Origin: JAAZLA01 sp964560975
GTDB lineage: Bacteria; Spirochaetota; Spirochaetia; Treponematales; Treponemataceae
DNA length: 31,045 nt
NCBI GenBank assembly: GCA_964560975.1
Contig: CAZLNE010000009.1
Coordinates: 1 to 31,045, forward strand
Direction of reading: 5' to 3'
The notes under the pieces were generated by a model. The model saw only the letters and a list, made by a program, of their open reading frames with translations. It was not told where the DNA came from and did no database searches. A program made the translations under genes and the position numbers. Positions 7,330 to 16,054 of this stretch are shown piece by piece; position 1 is the first letter of the stretch, and each line of letters starts with the position of its first letter.

Positions 7330-8313
7330 TCAGCTCTTTGCCAGCTTCAGCATGTCGTGTATGCGTTCTTTCCATAACGTAACTAAGTCATCGGGTCCAA
7401 TGGGGCGGGCTAGGGGCCCAAAGGAGAGGATTTTTGACAGAATTTCAGTATAATCTGCAACAGGAAGGGTTAAATCGGTGTATTCAACCAGGCTTTTGCC
7501 CTTTAGTTCTGAATTGCTTTTTTTTACCTGCTCAGGATGCCACACTTGATGTTCTATGATTCTCTGGGCCGTATCATAAAACCGTATGGTTACTTTGACA
7601 AGTTTTTTACCTTTAAAAATACCAAACGGGTTGGCTATGTAGTCTGCAAGCTCTTCTTTATAGGGCTTCTGTTCTTTTGATGCTTGAACGTGTTTTTCGA
7701 ACGACAAGGCGGAGGGCTGTACTTCATTAATTCTTGATATATTAAATGTTTTTATTGCCTTGCTGCCGCGGTCCCAGCAAATAATGTACCATGAGCCTGT
7801 ATAGTTTATGAGGTGTTCAGGGTCTACGAGTCTTTGTGTATCTTCGTTTTTAAGATTGGTATAACTGATATTCAGTGCTTTCTTATCGCGCATGGCTATG
7901 CAAATGTCCATAAAATACTGCTGATTAAGAAATTCTGTCTGCGGCATTTGATACGTTATTTTAGAACATATGCTTCTAAAATCTCCCGGAACGTCGGATT
8001 CGATGGTAGAAAGAATGCTGTCAGAATAGACTGGTATGTAGTGTCCATTTTCGGTGAGAGACTTCATGACAATATAAAAAAAGGTTAACTTTTGATCCGC
8101 AAACTCAAGGTCGTCAAAAACCTTGCTGTAACGGTATCCTTTTTGCTCAGGATCGTACACCAGCGGTGCAGAAAATCTGTCGCGTAAATATTCAATATCT
8201 CTTTTTATTTGCCGTGTTGAAATTTCAAAATGTGCTGCGGCTTCTGCGGCTGTTACTTTTCCTTTTAATGTAATTGTCCTATCTATATATAAAATTCGTT
8301 CAGTCTGGCTCAT
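7330..8313 (-). CDS. WYL-domain transcriptional regulator (YafY/PafC type)
   Basis: A 327-aa regulator. Residues 1-60 form a DeoR-like helix-turn-helix (AAEAAAHFEISTRQIKRDIEYL). The middle (about 140-210) is a WYL domain with the strand pattern LNISYTNLKN and GSWYIICWDRG, where the third-residue tyrosine sits in the WYL-like motif, and a C-terminal WCX extension follows. Such proteins bind DNA and sense small ligands or nucleic acids, often in stress or DNA-damage settings; the ligand here is unknown. It has a good AAGGAG site and follows the TPR/zinc gene by 25 bases on the same strand, so the two form an operon and may share a process. Confidence 0.85.
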   Translation of the reverse strand: MSQTERILYIDRTITLKGKVTAAEAAAHFEISTRQIKRDIEYLRDRFSAPLVYDPEQKGYRYSKVFDDLEFADQKLTFFYIVMKSLTENGHYIPVYSDSILSTIESDVPGDFRSICSKITYQMPQTEFLNQQYFMDICIAMRDKKALNISYTNLKNEDTQRLVDPEHLINYTGSWYIICWDRGSKAIKTFNISRINEVQPSALSFEKHVQASKEQKPYKEELADYIANPFGIFKGKKLVKVTIRFYDTAQRIIEHQVWHPEQVKKSNSELKGKSLVEYTDLTLPVADYTEILSKILSFGPLARPIGPDDLVTLWKERIHDMLKLAKS

Positions 8314-8338
8314 ACACTCTCCTTGCTGCCAATCCTAA

Positions 8339-10915
8339 TTACTTTTTTGATTCTTCGTTGTGCCATTTGTTAAGTAGATAAAATATTCCCTTATCTTGAA
8401 TTTTAAGACTTGTTTTACATTCAGGACATGAGAATCGTCCATCGTCAGATAAGGTATGTTCTACGCATTCAATACAGTAAACTTTTCCGCATGTTGGACA
8501 ATTACCGGCCGGCAGATCTTTTGGCGGTTGTGCTTTTAATCGCATAGAATCGATTAGCGGCAATGTTTGAGGGACAAACCATGTCCTATTGCATAAGGCA
8601 CATTGAATTTGCCTGCTTGTTTTTAAGAAAACTTCTCTTGCAGCTTCTTCTGTCCTAGTAGACTTTTCAAGAGAACAAAGTTCTTCAAGTGTGATTTTTG
8701 CATTATCAGTTTTATTTGAATGTATATACAAGTGTGTTAAATTTATAAGGAGGGTACAGTAATCTGATGTAGAATCTCTATAGTCATTGAGGCCTTGTTT
8801 GAGTGTTATTTCGGCCCGTGTAAACTCGCCTTTTTTTACTGCAATGGAAGCGAGAATTTCATATAGTTTAACCGGTGCATTGTTTGTAAAGATATTGCTT
8901 ACTAAATTATCAGCCTCATTAATGTTTTCCATCTTAAGACATAGCTCCGCATAATCGCAAATAAGTATTGTATCCTTTGGTGAGAGCTCAAGTGCTTTTT
9001 GGTAACGTGTATGTGCTTCTTCATACCGCTGTGTTTGGGCATAAAAGTTTGCACACATGTGAAGTGCATCAGTTCTATATGAGGTACCTTTTCCTGAATG
9101 TACGCCTAAGGCATCGAGAATACTCAGAACCTCGTCGAGTCGTCCTTTTTCTTTCATTAGTTTTGCGTATAAATGTAAAATGCATAATTCTTCATTCAAT
9201 ACTGACAGCGCTGCATACACTGCAGCAAAAGCGTCATCAATATTTCCCTGTTCATAGAGAAGACTAGCTTTAAGGTAAAGCGCCCATCCGTCTGAATCAT
9301 CAAGAGATAAGGCCTTTTCTACAAACTCAAGCGCTTCTTCTTTTTTATTAAGTTTAGCCTTGCATTCAGATAGGACGCGGTAATAGGAAGCTTTGGCACC
9401 TTCTTCTTTTATAATTTTTAAAAGTATAGATTCAGACTCTTCGAAATTGCCTTCTTCAAAGTAAATAAGACTTAAAGCAAAAAGCGCTTCGATGTCTTTT
9501 TTTGTTCCCCGTTTAGAAAGGTATTTTTCGAGGAGTTCTTTAGCTTTTTCAACATTTCCTTCAAGGTATGCTTTTTTTCCTCTTGAAGCTAACAGTATAT
9601 TCTTTTGATCCGGAGTTAAACTTTTTTCAGCAATTTCATTTTCAATATTCGTAAAGCCTTGTAAATCTTTTTGCTCTATGCACTCAGCTAACAGTGAAAG
9701 TAAGATAGCATTTGATTCTTCTATGTTGCCAAGTTTAGTAAGCATAGCAGCAGCATTTTTCAAATGCATACTCTGTGCAGAATCGAGGGAGGCAGCGAGT
9801 GTATACCTGGTATATGCTTTTTGCCATTCGCCCTGCAGGGCTAGGTAATGTCCCTCTATGCTTGCAAGAATTGCAGACGCCGTTTTTTTGTCATCAATTT
9901 TTTTATAAAAGTCTGAAAGCTCATTGTATTTACCCCACATATAGAGAATGGAGGCTGTTTCTTCCAAGATTGCTGCTTCATTCGGGAATATTGAAGAAGC
10001 TTTTTGGATAATTTCAAAAGCCTCTTCAAATAGGTTTTGCGACAGATAGAGCTGTGATGCAAAAAGACAGTCATCTATGTGAGTAATGCCTTGGTTTAAG
10101 GCTTTTTTTGTTTCGATGAGAGCAGGGATATTTCTTCCAACCGCACTATAAGAGCGTGCTAATTGCATTCTATAGTCGCTTGAAAAAACTTCACCAGAAG
10201 CCCATGTCTGATACGCTGCATCACACTGGACATCGCGTGATTCTATGGAAATAAACTTAAGGCAAGCGCTTACTTCTTCATAGTCATCCCAGTTTTGGCC
10301 GGCAAAGGCTGTGTATCCTTCACTCTGAATCGTGTCGTCATCGAGGAGGAGGGCAAGAGTGCAGTTAATGATTAGAGCAATAGAGGTATCGTTAAGAATT
10401 ATTTGGATAGGAATATGGTTTTTTTCATACTGTTTTTCGTATTTACCCTGCATCGGCGGTGCTTCCGTCCATCCAATGAGGGGAATTTGGTTTCCGTTAA
10501 AGACAGCATCAATACGGAAAAACCCTTTATCAGAAAGCAGGACAGAAAGATGGTTAGCTTCATCTATGTAACGAAGTAGAAATCCAAAGGCACAGACTCC
10601 AGCCTTTGAATCAGAACTTGAGATAGTTTCAGGAATAATTTTTTTGCACGCTGAAAAATCGATGACTGCATCAACATGCAGGTTTTTATACTGATATTGA
10701 GGATTCACAGACCACGCGTAGATGTTTTTACGGTAGATTTTGAGGTTAAATCCCTTATCAAAGTGAGAGGAGTATCCGTCCCCGTCTTCTTCAATAAAAC
10801 GCCGCGATGCAGAATTTGAAAAATCAGAGGACCATTGTTCATATACCGTAGCGGCAAAGTCTTTCTCTTCTTCTATTTTTTTAGATGAAAACAAACGTTT
10901 TATGAATGAAAGCAT
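8339..10915 (-). CDS. TPR protein with N-terminal beta-sandwich and C-terminal zinc-ribbon pair
   Basis: An 858-aa protein with no signal peptide or membrane segment, so probably cytosolic. Residues about 45-230 look like a concanavalin/LamG-like beta sandwich (alternating strands, FGFLLRYIDEANHLSVLL). Residues about 235-760 are tetratricopeptide repeats, with many A-x3-Y/F-x3-G helices. The C-terminus has four CxxC pairs, CALC 772-775, CPTC 806-809, CIEC 814-817 and CPEC 830-833, enough for two zinc sites of RING or zinc-ribbon style. I do not recognise a named family. The architecture suggests a scaffold that recruits partners. It heads an operon with the WYL regulator, and its ATG is directly at the predicted start of transcription. 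Confidence 0.75.
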   Translation of the reverse strand: MLSFIKRLFSSKKIEEEKDFAATVYEQWSSDFSNSASRRFIEEDGDGYSSHFDKGFNLKIYRKNIYAWSVNPQYQYKNLHVDAVIDFSACKKIIPETISSSDSKAGVCAFGFLLRYIDEANHLSVLLSDKGFFRIDAVFNGNQIPLIGWTEAPPMQGKYEKQYEKNHIPIQIILNDTSIALIINCTLALLLDDDTIQSEGYTAFAGQNWDDYEEVSACLKFISIESRDVQCDAAYQTWASGEVFSSDYRMQLARSYSAVGRNIPALIETKKALNQGITHIDDCLFASQLYLSQNLFEEAFEIIQKASSIFPNEAAILEETASILYMWGKYNELSDFYKKIDDKKTASAILASIEGHYLALQGEWQKAYTRYTLAASLDSAQSMHLKNAAAMLTKLGNIEESNAILLSLLAECIEQKDLQGFTNIENEIAEKSLTPDQKNILLASRGKKAYLEGNVEKAKELLEKYLSKRGTKKDIEALFALSLIYFEEGNFEESESILLKIIKEEGAKASYYRVLSECKAKLNKKEEALEFVEKALSLDDSDGWALYLKASLLYEQGNIDDAFAAVYAALSVLNEELCILHLYAKLMKEKGRLDEVLSILDALGVHSGKGTSYRTDALHMCANFYAQTQRYEEAHTRYQKALELSPKDTILICDYAELCLKMENINEADNLVSNIFTNNAPVKLYEILASIAVKKGEFTRAEITLKQGLNDYRDSTSDYCTLLINLTHLYIHSNKTDNAKITLEELCSLEKSTRTEEAAREVFLKTSRQIQCALCNRTWFVPQTLPLIDSMRLKAQPPKDLPAGNCPTCGKVYCIECVEHTLSDDGRFSCPECKTSLKIQDKGIFYLLNKWHNEESKK

Positions 10916-10921
10916 ACATAT

Positions 10922-10950
10922 AGAATATCACTTAATTCGGGTTATATCAA
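10922..10950 (-). promoter_or_regulatory. promoter of the TPR/zinc gene, predicted leaderless
   Basis: TTGATA (10945-10950), 17-base spacer, TATTCT (10922-10927) with a TGA extension. The predicted first base is 10915, the A of the ATG. It is back-to-back with the rlmJ promoter in an 82-bp intergenic region. Confidence 0.65.
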
Positions 10951-10961
10951 GAAATACTGTA

Positions 10962-10991
10962 TTGTGTTTAGTCAGTTAAACCCTGTATACT
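10962..10991 (+). promoter_or_regulatory. rlmJ promoter, predicted leaderless
   Basis: TTGTGT (10962-10967), 18-base spacer, TATACT (10986-10991). Exactly six bases (ataacc) precede the ATG, so transcription is predicted to begin at the A of the start codon at 10998. There is no Shine-Dalgarno sequence. Confidence 0.6.
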
Positions 10992-10997
10992 ATAACC

Positions 10998-11828
10998 ATG
11001 CTAAGTTATAGACATGCTTTTCATGCAGGGAATTTTGCAGATGTTCATAAGCATCTAGGCTTAATGCTGAGCCTTGAACACTTGAGCAGGAAGGAAAAAC
11101 CATTTTCTATCATAGATACTCATGCTGGAGCAGGTTTATATACGCTTAACGATGACAGGGCTCTCCTAACGGGAGAAACGAATGACGGTATTTTAAAACT
11201 TCTTTCCTGCTGCAGCGGGTTTGCTTTACCCGATGCACTAACACGCTATGTTTCGCTTGTTGAACCATATATAAAGAATAATGAATATCCGGGCTCACCC
11301 GAAATAGAGAGGAGTTTTCTAAGGGACAATGATTGTCTCACTTTGGTAGAACTTCACCCGACAGAAATTGCAATTCTAAAAGCTGCAATGGAACAGAATG
11401 GAAGAGATTCAAGAATACACATACATTTTCGAAATGCTTACGAGGCTTGCGGTGCTCTGTGTCCGCCGAATCCGCGCCGGGGCTTACTCATTATGGACCC
11501 CAGTTACGAAGTTGACAGCGATTATACTAATGTTGTCCGTTCTTTAGAAAATGTTCACAAAAAGTGGGCCGAAGGAATAAAAATACTCTGGTATCCTATT
11601 CTTAATCATAGGAACAAGGAAATAGAAATCATGAAATCTTCTTTGGAATCGCTTTGTGGAATAGCTGATACGTCTTATCTGTGCAGTGAGTTGATTATTA
11701 AGCCGGATACTAATGATGAGTATGGAATGATTGGTTCTGGTTTATTTTTTCTTGGTGTTCCTTGGCTTTTAGAAGAGCAGCTTACTGCATCTTGTGAGTT
11801 TTTAGAAAAAGTGTTTAAAATAAAATAG
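10998..11828 (+). CDS. rlmJ: 23S rRNA (adenine-N6)-methyltransferase RlmJ
   Basis: Methylates N6 of A2030 (E. coli numbering) in 23S rRNA with SAM. The 276-aa length and the signature start MLSYRHAFHAGNFADVHKH match the family (COG2961) closely. The SAM motif region is DTHAGAGLY (about 47-55). The catalytic motif is D-P-S-Y at residues 167-170, where the family normally has DPPY; the key Asp and Tyr remain, so activity is plausible but not certain. It diverges from the TPR/zinc gene and ends in a bidirectional hairpin. The start is fixed by the conserved N-terminus and coincides with the predicted transcription start. Confidence 0.93.
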   Translation: MLSYRHAFHAGNFADVHKHLGLMLSLEHLSRKEKPFSIIDTHAGAGLYTLNDDRALLTGETNDGILKLLSCCSGFALPDALTRYVSLVEPYIKNNEYPGSPEIERSFLRDNDCLTLVELHPTEIAILKAAMEQNGRDSRIHIHFRNAYEACGALCPPNPRRGLLIMDPSYEVDSDYTNVVRSLENVHKKWAEGIKILWYPILNHRNKEIEIMKSSLESLCGIADTSYLCSELIIKPDTNDEYGMIGSGLFFLGVPWLLEEQLTASCEFLEKVFKIK

Positions 11829-11853
11829 ACCTAGTCCTCACATGAACTAGGTC
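11828..11853. terminator. bidirectional terminator between rlmJ and the CBM48-like gene
   Basis: An 8-bp perfect stem (GACCTAGT with ACTAGGTC) and a 10-base loop. The - strand side is followed by TATTTTATTTT, a good U-tract for the gene at 11885-12589. The + side, overlapping the rlmJ stop, has only TTCT. Confidence 0.7.
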
Positions 11854-11884
11854 TTCTAAATAGTTAAGTTACAGGATTCTTTTG

Positions 11885-12589
11885 TTATTGTACAGTTAAA
11901 ACAGAGGCGACACGGCCTTCTTTGGTGTAAGCTCTGTCAGGATTACGTTCATCTATATAGGAAGTGAGGCCATTATAGAATGAGTAATAATAGGTTCCCG
12001 GCGATAAGTAAAGTTCAAGTTCGTAGAATCCAAGAGCTGTCTCGCGCAGTTCGTAGACAAAGGGATCCCAGCTGGTAAAACTGCCTGTTAAACGGATTTT
12101 TTGGCCGGATTTACCCTCATACACAAAGCGGACACCGCCATTGCTGCTTGGTTTGGTAACTTGAATTGTTTTTTCTTCAATATTGATATAAGATAATGGT
12201 AAGTTTGTAGAATAATCAAAATATTGATTCATATTTAAGGGATCTATACTCCATAAGCCGTCTATGACAAGTCTATATGACAAGGTAGGAGTGTTTTCCG
12301 GAACCTTGCTTATAAAAAAGAGAATAGAGTCTACTATTTTATAGTCACTGTCATAAAAAACGAGCCGTTCAAAAGAATGGACAGTACTATAGTGTTCGTG
12401 TGCGAAGGCAATACCTACATGGCGATTGTTCTTTTCTGCAGTAAAAATGATATATCCATTTTTTACGACAGGAGGACCTGCTCTCTGTATACCTGCAATG
12501 AGATTTTGAACATCATAATTTTCTTCTGGCAACGCAAACAAAGGAATTGTCAGTAGTATTAATAGAAAACAAAAAACTATCTTTTTCAC
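11885..12589 (-). CDS. exported protein with C-terminal CBM48/glycogen-binding-like domain
   Basis: A 234-aa protein with a clear signal peptide (KKIVFCFLLILLTIPLFA). The C-terminal 85 residues fit the E-set/CBM48 fold of AMPK and isoamylase N-termini: VRFVYEGKSGQKIRLTGSF, TSWDP, then GFYELELYLSPGTYYYSFY and a final NPD turn. In that fold such residues contact starch or glycogen, although some relatives are structural only. The N-terminal part is unrecognised. The start is GTG at 12589, needed to keep the signal peptide, with AAAGG close upstream. It diverges from flcA and ends at the hairpin shared with rlmJ. A periplasmic or outer-envelope location is inferred. Confidence 0.72.
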   Translation of the reverse strand: MKKIVFCFLLILLTIPLFALPEENYDVQNLIAGIQRAGPPVVKNGYIIFTAEKNNRHVGIAFAHEHYSTVHSFERLVFYDSDYKIVDSILFFISKVPENTPTLSYRLVIDGLWSIDPLNMNQYFDYSTNLPLSYINIEEKTIQVTKPSSNGGVRFVYEGKSGQKIRLTGSFTSWDPFVYELRETALGFYELELYLSPGTYYYSFYNGLTSYIDERNPDRAYTKEGRVASVLTVQ

Positions 12590-12669
12590 CTTTTAAATAT
12601 CGGTATAGAATAGAAAAAAATTAATATAGAATTATTGAAATTTTTCGCATACAAAGAGCGATTTTATTG

Positions 12670-12697
12670 TAAAATAGTAAGGAAAAAAAGCCGATTA
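12670..12697 (+). promoter_or_regulatory. possible sigma-28 (FliA) flagellar promoter upstream of flcA
   Basis: GCCGATTA at 12690-12697 matches 7 of 8 bases of the FliA -10 consensus GCCGATAA. TAAA at 12670-12673 could be the -35 box, one base further away than ideal. This fits a flagellar gene downstream. The spacing is off and a sigma-70-like promoter also exists, so this is tentative. Confidence 0.35.
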
Positions 12698-12727
12698 TAC
12701 TATAGAGTAATAGTAAGTAGAAAATGC

Positions 12728-12756
12728 TTGTTACAAGCAACTTTGTGAGGTACAAT
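12728..12756 (+). promoter_or_regulatory. flcA proximal promoter, predicted near-leaderless
   Basis: TTGTTA (12728-12733), 17-base spacer, TACAAT (12751-12756). The predicted start is about 12763, three bases before the ATG at 12766. The -35 box lies inside a small inverted repeat GCTTG-TTA-CAAGC (12726-12738). GAGG at 12747-12750 is too far (15 bases) from the ATG to act as a ribosome site. Confidence 0.5.
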
Positions 12757-12765
12757 TAAAAATCT

Positions 12766-15700
12766 ATGCCCGGTTTAAAACAGCTGAAAAAATTCAGCGA
12801 GGATGTTGCTGCATTAGGAAATGAATACTCAACCCGCTCAGAACGCGGAGAGCCCTTTGTATCGGTACCCCTCCCAGGCGACGTTCCGGACATTGATGAC
12901 TCTGATGATTTCCTTTTAGGCATGCCTCTTGAAGATGAAGAAAATTCTCTGCATCCCGAACCGGTTATTCCTGGTGATCAAACTAATTTTTCAAAAATTC
13001 CATCTGCCGTTATAGACGATTCCTCCTTTCCAGAGCCGGAATATGATCCGGATGTTTCCCGTCTTCTAAATTCAATTCAAGACGATATAGTATTACCCGA
13101 AGTTGAACCGGATCTTGATGCTTTTGGCGATGTTGAGGATAATCTGCAATCCATAAATACCGAAGAAATCAATAATGAACTAAATGATATAGGCGAAGGC
13201 GAACAGAATGCAAGTTTTTCCGGTGATGTAGAAGAAGAAAATACCGAAGATGATTTTAATATAGTAGACGAATTAGAAGATTTGGAAGACCTTCCGTCCC
13301 TTGAACTTGCTGAAGAGCTTACTCCTCTGGATGAAAGTGAGGAAGATTTTCCCATTCCTGGTCAAATAGAAATTCCTGCCGAACCGGTTTTTGAACCTGA
13401 TTTTGAACCCGTACAAGAGACATCAACTGATGATTCTTTCAATCTTGGCGATATTAAAATAGAGGATTATAATCCTCCGGAAGGTAATGCAGCTCAAGAG
13501 AATCCTCCCATAGATTCAGATTTTTCAATGCCGGACTTCCCAGATGCAGGCGTACCGGAGACTTCGAGTAATGACGATTTTGACGGCTTTTCTCCTCTTG
13601 ATCTTGGAGGGAGTGAATTTGATGATATGCCTCCGCCTCCTGCAATTGATGGTAATCCTATTGAAACTAATGAAATACTAAATTCCTTCGATGTTGAAAA
13701 TCCTTTAGAATCAAAAAAACCGGGAGAATCTGAGCAGGATGAAAAAGATTCCGTTCTCGACAGTCTGGCAAACTTTGATATAGATAATCTTGTATCTTCT
13801 GCTTCCCTATCTTCTTTGGATGACATTGAAACGACAGACGGTATTCTTGCTGGAAGCGATGACGATAATGATAATTCAGATGATTATAGTATTCCCGGCT
13901 TTTCAGATTTTACTATACAGGATGAGTTTTCTTCTCCTATTTCAGATGTAGTACAAAATCAGACTGACACTCGAGGGCAGATTCGTGAGGGGCTAACAGA
14001 AGAGGAATACAAAACTTTCAAAGCAAACTTAAAAGAATATCCTTTGAATTTAAAGATGGCAATTCAAGAGGTCATCGTTAAAAATGAGTTCACCGATGAT
14101 GCAGTATTCGGATTAATTGAAAAAGTTCTTCATCGGAATACTGCCCGTCAGGTTGCTTCTTTTATGTCCAAATATTTGGATATTTCCATAGATGTACCTA
14201 GAGATTTTGAAAGACGTTCTGCTAATCAATACGAGTCTTATAAGCAGTCAATCGAATATCAGCTAAAAAATCGTATAATTCCGGCTTTTGTTTTAATTGT
14301 TGCTTCTATAGCGGTTGTATGGACATTGATTTTTTTGACCAACCGGTTTATTTATCGTCCTCTTATGGCAGAAAAATTGTATAAGGAAGGGTACGCACTT
14401 TTGCAGGAAAGCATGTATCCGCAGGCAGAATTGACCTTTGCCGAGGCTGTGTCATATAACCCCGTTAAAAAATGGTTTTTTTCTTATGCAAGGGCCTATC
14501 GTGAAAAATTTCAATATGATCGAGCCAGAGTTATGTATGAGCGTATTTTAACCCGCTTTAAAAATGATAAGCAGGCAGGTATGGAATATGCGAGAATGGA
14601 ATTATATGATCTTTCAAATTATGAGTTTGCTGAAGAAATCGTAAAACGAAAAATTTTAGATCATCACATAAATGATAAGGACGCAATGCTTTTACTTGGA
14701 GATGTGTATTTGGAATGGGCAACAGAGCGGGATCCAAGTCTTTTTCCATCTGCATTTAACCAATACATGGATTTGATTGGTTTATACGGCAGTAATGATG
14801 AGTATACAAAGAGGCTATTGCGTTATTATATTCGTACAGACAATCTTGGAGAGGTTTTGCCTTTAAAGGCATATTTCCTTACCAAAAAAAAGCTGCTTGG
14901 TTCCTCTGATCTTATAGAATTAAGCGCCTTCCTTTTGAATAAGCTGTATGGGGACCTGCCTGCAAAAGATGAATATTTGCGCTCTTATATAGAAGATGTC
15001 CGCCTTCTTTTGGAAAGAGCAATAGAAGCAGATCCAAGTGTTCCAGAAGCTTACTATAATTTTGCCCAATACTTCTTAGAAACAGGTAATAAAACATCTG
15101 CAAAGACTAATCTTGAAACTGCAATTACCCGCTTTGATGAGGCAAAGACCAGAAAGCAAAAGCGAATTTATAAACATATAGACAGTTATAGACTCCTTGG
15201 CGAATTATATACCGAAGAACAAGAGTATCTTTTGTCTGAAGAAACCTTTGGACAGGGAATTATGCTTTTTGAAAAAGAATCTCAATTAAGTTTTCTCCCG
15301 AGTACAGCTGCTGTTGGAAAGCTCTATGCAAACATTGCAGATATTGATTATTTTATAGCAGGCGATCTTGATCAGGCTAGAAGAAATTATGAAAAGGCAA
15401 TTGACAATAAATATGATACTGCATCTGTCAGGTATAGAATAGGATACATTCAATATTCAAATAAAAATTATCTTGAAGCTCTTGGCTCTTTTATTAAAAG
15501 TTCTTCTGAAAAATACGATGACCGTAATAATTTATTAGCCTTGGGAAATACCCTTTCAATGAGAGGCGATGACTTTGCTGCACAAGGTTATTATGAACGG
15601 CTTATTGATATTCTTGACCTGGAAAGAAGCCGGCTTGGTATTCTTATACCGCAAGTCAGAAGTGACCAGGCAGATTTGGTAGATTTATACATGAAGGCAT

Positions 15701-15981
15701 CGAATAATCTTGGAGTTACCTTATCCCGGCTTGCTCAAAGAACAGGAGACAGTTCTCTGAATGCTAAGGCTATGGTACAAATGTCAGAATCTTTGCGTGC
15801 GTGGGATGCCTTAACAAGAAATCCTGAAACAATGATACGCCTTGATGGAAGTAATCTCGCTGCGCAAAATATTAAATATTTAACATCGCCAATAACTACA
15901 TTTGACCCAGCTATTTATAGTGCAATTCCCCGGGTTCTTAGCGGAGAAAAAATACTGGAGCAGTCATTTATTAAAAACTGA
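12766..15981 (+). CDS. flcA: periplasmic flagellar collar protein FlcA-like TPR protein
   Basis: A 1071-aa protein. Residues 1-405 are very acidic and low-complexity (many D, E, P, S), after a conserved start MPGLKQLKKF. Residues about 408-500 are a folded helical segment beginning TEEEYKTFKANL. A single membrane helix lies at about 505-527, followed by some 540 residues of tetratricopeptide repeats. This order matches spirochaete FlcA (Borrelia BB0326), reported to build the collar around the periplasmic flagellar motor and to be needed for stator assembly. Basic residues before the helix suggest the acidic part is cytosolic and the TPR part periplasmic. The name rests on architecture and remembered sequence similarity. 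Possible sigma-28 and sigma-70-type promoters lie upstream. Confidence 0.75.
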   Translation: MPGLKQLKKFSEDVAALGNEYSTRSERGEPFVSVPLPGDVPDIDDSDDFLLGMPLEDEENSLHPEPVIPGDQTNFSKIPSAVIDDSSFPEPEYDPDVSRLLNSIQDDIVLPEVEPDLDAFGDVEDNLQSINTEEINNELNDIGEGEQNASFSGDVEEENTEDDFNIVDELEDLEDLPSLELAEELTPLDESEEDFPIPGQIEIPAEPVFEPDFEPVQETSTDDSFNLGDIKIEDYNPPEGNAAQENPPIDSDFSMPDFPDAGVPETSSNDDFDGFSPLDLGGSEFDDMPPPPAIDGNPIETNEILNSFDVENPLESKKPGESEQDEKDSVLDSLANFDIDNLVSSASLSSLDDIETTDGILAGSDDDNDNSDDYSIPGFSDFTIQDEFSSPISDVVQNQTDTRGQIREGLTEEEYKTFKANLKEYPLNLKMAIQEVIVKNEFTDDAVFGLIEKVLHRNTARQVASFMSKYLDISIDVPRDFERRSANQYESYKQSIEYQLKNRIIPAFVLIVASIAVVWTLIFLTNRFIYRPLMAEKLYKEGYALLQESMYPQAELTFAEAVSYNPVKKWFFSYARAYREKFQYDRARVMYERILTRFKNDKQAGMEYARMELYDLSNYEFAEEIVKRKILDHHINDKDAMLLLGDVYLEWATERDPSLFPSAFNQYMDLIGLYGSNDEYTKRLLRYYIRTDNLGEVLPLKAYFLTKKKLLGSSDLIELSAFLLNKLYGDLPAKDEYLRSYIEDVRLLLERAIEADPSVPEAYYNFAQYFLETGNKTSAKTNLETAITRFDEAKTRKQKRIYKHIDSYRLLGELYTEEQEYLLSEETFGQGIMLFEKESQLSFLPSTAAVGKLYANIADIDYFIAGDLDQARRNYEKAIDNKYDTASVRYRIGYIQYSNKNYLEALGSFIKSSSEKYDDRNNLLALGNTLSMRGDDFAAQGYYERLIDILDLERSRLGILIPQVRSDQADLVDLYMKASNNLGVTLSRLAQRTGDSSLNAKAMVQMSESLRAWDALTRNPETMIRLDGSNLAAQNIKYLTSPITTFDPAIYSAIPRVLSGEKILEQSFIKN

Positions 15982-16014
15982 TAGTACAATGCTGCGTAAA
16001 ATATAAGGAGATGA

Positions 16015-16037
16015 CGCTTTACTTTCGCTGTAAAGCG
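16015..16037 (+). other. hairpin between AAGGAG and the next start codon
   Basis: An 8-bp perfect stem, CGCTTTAC (16015-16022) with GTAAAGCG (16030-16037), and a 7-base loop. It lies after AAGGAG (16005-16010) and before the ATG at 16055. There is no U-run, so it is not a classic terminator. Its role is unknown. Confidence 0.5.
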
Positions 16038-16054
16038 CAGTAAACTGAAAAAAC

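Noticed and set aside
12596..12601. Leaderless promoter for the CBM48-like gene
   Set aside because: GATATT is at the right distance from the GTG but is a poor -10 match, has no -35 and competes with an AAAGG ribosome site, so I did not count it in the leaderless group.
12766..13900. Large open frames antisense to the acidic part of flcA, rich in Ser
   Set aside because: They are reverse-strand shadows of Asp/Glu-rich codons, with no ribosome site, promoter or protein-like composition.
16015..16037. Terminator after flcA
   Set aside because: The hairpin has no following U-run and is closely followed by the next gene on the same strand.
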